Shown: positions 59,293 to 64,000 of the stretch, piece after piece | Position numbering within the stretch: position 1 is the stretch's first letter | Layout of the letters: each line of letters opens with the position of its first letter | From: Spongospora subterranea f. sp. subterranea | Taxonomy: Eukaryota; Endomyxa: Phytomyxea; Phytomyxea; Plasmodiophorida | Assembly: GCA_049724395.1 (NCBI GenBank) | Contig: JAUGWO010000104.1 | Coordinates: 1 to 64,000 of the forward strand | Direction of reading: 5' to 3' | DNA length: 64,000 nucleotides | The notes under the pieces: model-generated | What the model saw: the letters and a program-made list of their open reading frames with translations, nothing else | Database searches by the model: none | What the model was told of the DNA's origin: nothing | Made by a program: the position numbers and the translations under genes

Positions 59293-60155
59293 ATGCTCAA
59301 CGATAATTTCTTCATGCCGTCGGATCAGGTCGTACATCCCCCACACATTCTTGTAGGTGTTAGCGGTAGTGTCGCCAGCATCAAGGCGGCCGAACTGGTG
59401 TCGAGCCTATCATGTTTAGGTGAGGTTAGACTCATACTCACCGATGCCGCCAAACATTTTGTTGACGCCAATGAACTATCAACAACACAAATCTACTACA
59501 ACGGTCTGTCAATTTTTGTGTTTTCTTTCGCTTTGATTCGGCTTATGCCGCCTTAGAAAATGAATGGGAGACATACCAGAAGCGTGGTGATCCCGTGTTG
59601 CATATTGAGGTATAATCTCATTGGCCATTTCGAACATTTTTGGTAAGTTTGTTACTGCAAGCTAAGGCGATGGGCCGATATCTTCTTGATTGCACCCCTG
59701 TCCGCCAATTCACTCGCCAAATTATCATATGGAATCTCCGATAATCTCCTCGTAATTCACGCTGTCCAACAGAACTCCAACGCCCCATAATCTGAGCCTA
59801 GGTATTGTTCAGACCTGCACGGCCCGAGCATGGCAGACCGGGATCAAGCCGCTGGTGATTGCTCCTGCCATGAACAGTGAGTCATGGGCGTTTTTTTCGT
59901 TACCAAACGCTGATATCATCGTAGCTGCAATGTGGGATCATCCAGTGACGACCGAACATATATCTCGCCTGACTCAATGGGGTGTTCATGTTGTCCCTCC
60001 CGTTGAGAAAACGCTGATCTGTGGGGATGCTGGTACGTCATTCATGCTGAGGTTTGAGAGACAGGGCTGATTCTGGTTCAGGTATGGGAGCCATGGCGAA
60101 TATCGACACTCTAGTTGACGTTATTAGCAAACTAGTTGCCCAAATATTCGAATAA
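59293..60155 (+). CDS. PPCDC: Phosphopantothenoylcysteine decarboxylase
   Basis: It catalyses the third step from pantothenate to coenzyme A, an FMN-dependent decarboxylation to 4'-phosphopantetheine. ATG 59293; the first exon gives [20 protein letters not shown] (FMN-binding start), then [13 protein letters not shown] with the catalytic His of the family. Introns near 59503-59550, 59609-59662, 59735-59800, 59877-59925 and 60032-60080 join [20 protein letters not shown] (PLSANTL.K...G..DNLL block), VIAPAMN to TAMWDHPVT (AMN.AMW.HP, FMN/substrate) and KTLICGDAG to MGAMANIDT (the active-site Cys in CGD.G.GAMAE). The stop is TAA 60153-60155. All the catalytic blocks are kept, and the ~205 residues match the human size. 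Confidence 0.92.
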
Positions 60156-60619
60156 TTCAGCTCGAGACACTACATTCATTTATTTTCGTAAACTCAACAT
60201 AGCGCCATTAATTTTTCTTCGAATATCCTGTCTGAGTAAGCAGTGCTGTGCTAAGTGCTTCAAACTCCCCTATTGTCTTCATTCACATCTACTCCATATT
60301 GCCCATGTGGCAACTAGACCGTAGCTCACCTTCGTATTTCGAATGAATCTTCATAATTGGAAAATATCATGAACACGAATAGGCCATAGGTTGTGCAGTA
60401 GATGAACCATCATAGATGTTTGAGATTGATAAAAAGGCGCACCATGAGGGATATATAGTGAGTTACTGAAACCCAATGTCTTCACAGGTTTTCCAATCCT
60501 TGCCAAACCAACAAAAAATTCAAGTTCGCATGAAACCACATTCGTATGGTAATCACAAATCGCGGAACTGGTCGGCACTCTTTTCAAGTACATTGGACGT
60601 GATACATGTATGGAGTGGT

Positions 60620-61720
60620 CTACAACATTGTGTAAGAGACGTTGTACTTGGTGTCCAAAGGGCTCAAGAAGGAATTTTTCATTATCTGTGGTCGCTGATG
60701 ACGTTTACAATTTAGAATTAAAAAAAAAACAGGTTGCCAATATCTATCGCGGGTGGTTTCGATTGTTCTGATGCTGATACACGTTTTGAGGTGGAAAACG
60801 AGGCAGCAGAAGTAAAGAAGTGCCCAATCATAACAACGTTTGTATCTCATCGCTAATCGATCCATGTTGACGTTGAAATACGCTTTTGCCCATTGGCGAA
60901 GGTTCAACATCTCTCTCACCCGATGCATTCTCGTGAAACAGCGGCTTATCCTGTTTATTTGCATCATCACAAACCCTTCAGTGATGATTTCTGGTCGACT
61001 TCGGGTTTTGTTACATTTTTTGAAATCTTCACCAAAAATAGTGTCATATAAATCATACCAAAAATTACCAATGGGCGGAGCCAGCACACAATCATCATCG
61101 GGATCAATAATCTTACACTTAGCGCCAAGCGGAGCTGATCGCATGGCATCATTGTTGTAGCAATTATTTCAGCAGTCCATGATAGCAATGTTCACCTGTA
61201 ACCTTCATTGTCGCCATGAACTGCTCTGTTTAGTCGCTGTTATCAGCAAAGTTGGTGACAATCTGGAGCAATGGCCACATAAGAGGTATCAGAACGAAGA
61301 TAAACAGTATACCGTACATGAAATACTGAATTCTGATGTGAGCCGATGAATCTGAACACGATTTCGATGAAAGTATAGACAGTGCTACGATGGCAAAATC
61401 TTTCCGTTGAAGGATCACTGATGCAAAATGTTGTAAAAGCATCGAAAAGAACGCCATACCACACGTATACAATTCCACACGATATGGAACAGGCGAAGAC
61501 AAGACTAAATACATGAAGGAAAGTCGTGAACGAGAAGATGAGGGTGGTCGGTAGCAACGAGACAAAGGTTGAAGTATTTGAAGAGAAGAAATATTCGAAA
61601 TGAGTTCTTCGAACGAATCCAACGTGAGATAATCGGATGAATGTTACTTGAGTATTTGTTTATCAGGGTCATATTGGTTGGCGTGGTTTGTTCCTGATAA
61701 GGGAACCGCCCTTGACACAT
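60620..61720 (-). CDS. Uncertain multipass membrane protein
   Basis: Several open frames on this strand encode hydrophobic spans: MYGILFIFVLIPLMWPLLQI (61265-61325), RLLIPMMIVCWLRPLVIFGM (about 61060-61120), and competing spans in another frame at 61440-61550. They are likely exons of one spliced gene, but I could not settle the frame or the splice sites, and no family motif is seen. Gene limits are approximate. Confidence 0.3.
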
Positions 61721-61740
61721 GCATTAAAAGGATTGACGGA

Positions 61741-62236
61741 ATTCGATGAAGATTACGAAAGGGTTGTATTATGCACATTATTTTATTGATAGACTTATTC
61801 AACGATCACTTGATCGATTGACAACAGCATTGATGAATCTGATGAAGTGTGGTAATCGCGACGCGAAGGCGAGCCAAACATGGAGCGAAGGCGTGGGGCG
61901 AGAGCGAACGTTAAGGGGACGGGGAAACGACACCTCTATTAAAACATGCAATTATAGGAATGAAGAGCTGTGGTCGTCTTCAAAACCTGTTTGTTACGTG
62001 TACGGACAAACGATACACAGGCAGGACATGCGTGACACGGTGACAGTGGAATGTCGCAGTCTCGGAACATTCCTGTTACGGAGAAACCCTCAACCCATCG
62101 AGTTACACGTTTCGCTGTCTGAAAAACCACAGCCGCGCACATTTGGGCGTCGTGACGATATCGTAATGACGAAACTGCGTGACAGGTGACCCTTCCGATA
62201 CACAGTGATCGCTGGGATTTATCGCCGTACACAATA
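61741..62236. other. Intergenic with one weak frame
   Basis: A + strand frame at 61746-62189 is open for 147 codons but is basic and without recognised motifs. It precedes the M50 gene by under 50 bp and may just be 5' flank. Confidence 0.3.
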
Positions 62237-63032
62237 ATGATCGGGACGACATTGGGTAAGGAATATCACCTATTCACCATATTCGGCATCGAAGTATGCT
62301 GCGATATCGGTCTCCCCATACTCATGGCCTTCATGGCGCTCACGTCGTTGCAGCGGATGCATAGCGTCACTCTGGCTGTGATCGATGCGCTCGCCGTCGT
62401 CGTCATTATCCTTGTCCATGTATTGTGATCACCTGATCTGGATCGCCGTGTGCTCTCGCTAAAATGTCCATTGGAATAACGTTTAGGAATTCGGACATGC
62501 TTTAATGGCGAAATCATTCAAATTATCGCCGGGAATCCATTTGAGCTTGTTTAATGGATTCTGTCGGCATTCTGGGGAGACAACTTCATTTCGGCGATTT
62601 CTGATTCTTGCTGCTGGTGGATTATCGGGAATTGCCTTTGGCCTTGCAATGCTTGGCGTTTTGTCAGCGGTTTCGACCAGATCCCTTATCTACGGGGCGC
62701 TGAAAAATTGGACCTGGCAATCTATCTACGTAAACGTGGGCAACCTCGTTCTCCCTATTTATTCACTGGACGGTGGCCAAATTTTCGACATCTTTGTTAG
62801 AAAATGCGTTAGCGGCCAATATCTGTGCACATGGATCGTTCATGGAACGGGGTTCATTCTGTCCTTAATCATGCTGATGCTCAGCGTAGTTTATATGAGA
62901 GGAAGTTACTTTCTGGCCGCGATCGCCTTCATGCTGTTGTACGAGAATGGCCAGACGTTGGCCAATGCCATGCAAGAAAAACGTCGCCAGCGGGTGTTGA
63001 TAACATCTGGATCGTATCGAGACCACGTCTGA
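62237..63032 (+). CDS. M50 site-2-type intramembrane metalloprotease
   Basis: M50 proteins cut transmembrane substrates with a zinc site inside the membrane. ATG 62237 leads to a first exon with two spans and ends VVVIILVH. The intron (about 62420-62486) follows directly after this His, and the next exon starts EFGHALMAKSF, so splicing rebuilds the zinc motif HEFGH. The AAGGLSGIAFGLAM segment and NLVLPIYSLDGGQIFDI (the second signature, with the metal Asp in LDGG) are both present. About five spans are predicted, and there is no PDZ or CBS domain. The size (about 240 residues) is nearest to the small bacterial/chloroplast-type group rather than human S2P (519). The compartment is unknown. Confidence 0.86.
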
Positions 63033-63370
63033 TGTCCGATCATGCGGATTGTACCAAACAATAATAGACAATCTCAGTAAATTCAGCAAGCGATAACCAA
63101 AAATAATTTGTCAACAGGGTGAGACCCCCGATTTTCGCAGGAGATCAACAGTTTGTTGGTGGTCAGAGGATGTCAGAGGTATCTCTTGGGTGTGTGTGGG
63201 CGGAGCCTCTCACTTTATATATACACTGGGTTAAGTCGCTCCCGCCGCTGTAGCGCCAGGAACACTGTTCGTCCCGATACGGGACAACGGCTTCCTGCAA
63301 TCTTTTCGAATTGATTTTTGGCGAAAAAATCAATCCGGGAACAACTCTATCTGGCCGGGTCGACGGTAGC
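63033..63370. other. Intergenic before the last gene, with a hairpin
   Basis: A palindrome, GTCCCG-ATA-CGGGAC (63271-63285), extends by GTT/AAC around a one-base bulge. TATA-like TTATATATACAC lies at about 63214-63225, suiting the promoter of the final gene. Confidence 0.45.
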
Positions 63371-64000
63371 ATGATCGTCGACGATCATGATCAAAACCCG
63401 GCATCCACGTTCAGTACTTTGGTCGTCGATCGTGCCGCTCTGGTCGTTTCATTCGCGATATTCGCGAGGTTGGCCGCTTCCGACGATGCCAGCGCCCTGA
63501 TCATCGCTTGCCCTATTTTCTGCATCCAGGCGCTGATAGCTGCTCTGCAGATGGGGAAAACCCTGTTTTCAACCAAGCGGTTTTCCTACAAACAGGTTTT
63601 ATCGATATCCTCGTCGGCGATTGCAATGTCGGCAACAGTCGTTCTATCAATATGTGGTGTACGATCGCTAGGATTGTTCAAAAGCTTAATCGTTTTCCGG
63701 TATTCCGAGTATCTCCTGGTGCTAACGCCTGCGCTAGCGATCATTCAGCAAGTTATCCCCATTGGCGCTCGTTCCTCAATCGGTTCCAGTCGGCCATTAT
63801 CAAGTCGCAAAATCAAGACCATTCTCCTGTGCATCGCCGCAGCAATGTTGATCGTTGTTTTCACCCCGTCATCTTCTGTATCATCTCTCGAGCCAGATCG
63901 TGCCGAATCCAAGCCGTCTTCATCACAAGATCCGCTGACAGGTTTGTTGTGCGCTTTCCAATCTGCGTTATGATTTGTTCATTGAATCTCTCAGATAAAG
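63371..64000 (+). CDS. N-terminal part of a multipass membrane protein, possibly ZnT5/Msc2-like (cut by window end)
   Basis: ATG 63371 (MIVDDHDQNPASTFSTLVVD) opens a frame with about six hydrophobic spans, ending at TGA about 63971. An intron starting near there is probable, since the frame stops near the end of a span region. The segment STVVLSICGVRSLGLFKSLIVFRY weakly resembles the GLTLCGPLRTLLLFEHSD block of the N-terminal half of ZnT5/Msc2 zinc transporters, and SSRKIKTILLCIAAAMLIVVF resembles the following span. The cation-diffusion domain itself would lie beyond 64000. Other multipass transporters are possible. Confidence 0.4.

Overview
The window is nuclear DNA from a eukaryote with a compact genome. 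Genes are 0.5-6 kb long, lie on both strands, and are often only 50-400 bp apart. Most are cut by several very short introns (about 40-65 nt) with GT...AG ends. All three standard stop codons are used as stops. Many proteins are close to animal or fungal orthologues (RABL2, aladin, WDR44, PI4KA, a GCK-III kinase, condensin CAP-H, alkaline ceramidase). RABL2 is a ciliary GTPase, so the organism probably builds a flagellum at some stage. VID27 and the small introns would fit an early-diverging zoosporic fungus, but HslV and GnT-I are unusual for fungi. The assignment to a flagellated opisthokont or similar protist is an inference.

Layout. 1-1.4 kb: decayed LINE tail (RT end and RNase H). 1.87-2.9 kb: RABL2 (-). 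2.9-4.35 kb: a 74-bp tandem repeat and gene-free DNA. 4.35-7.5 kb: a complete-looking Mutator-like (MULE) DNA transposon with an intron-containing transposase, terminal regions built from tandem repeats, and a target-site duplication. 7.5-9.6 kb: duplicated, decayed gene fragments. 9.7-14.4 kb: HslV (+), aladin (+), M20 peptidase (-). 15.9-26.2 kb, all +: GnT-I, VID27, WDR44-like, Derlin, GCK-III kinase. 26.2-32.4 kb: PI4-kinase alpha (-). 33.1-37.9 kb, +: alkaline ceramidase, condensin CAP-H, WKF protein. 37.96-39.3 kb: membrane alpha/beta-hydrolase (-). 39.9-43.0 kb: Sel1-repeat protein (+). 43.2-49.0 kb, -: serine carboxypeptidase, multi-GYF protein, TIM21, ten-finger C2H2 protein. 50.9-55.5 kb, -: a protein with about 40 copies of a 13-residue repeat, then a coiled-coil protein. 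56.7-57.6 kb: TPR protein (+). 59.1 kb: tRNA-Gly(UCC) (-). 59.3-60.2 kb: PPCDC (+). 60.6-61.7 kb: uncertain membrane protein (-). 62.2-63.0 kb: M50 site-2-type protease (+). 63.4 kb to the end: start of a multipass membrane protein, possibly ZnT5/Msc2-like.

The genes are mostly housekeeping and do not form one pathway. Loose themes are the secretory pathway and membrane lipids (GnT-I, Derlin, ceramidase, PI4KA, carboxypeptidase), mitochondria (HslV, TIM21), nucleus and chromosomes (aladin, CAP-H) and the cilium (RABL2). The most unusual parts are the MULE with minisatellite-like ends, the 13-residue repeat gene with a 2-nt frame slip inside the array, the five-module GYF protein, the hydrolase with Glu in place of the nucleophile Ser, and the duplicated locus at 7.7-8.7 kb. 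Gene starts and splice sites were read by eye. Exon limits are firm only where stated.
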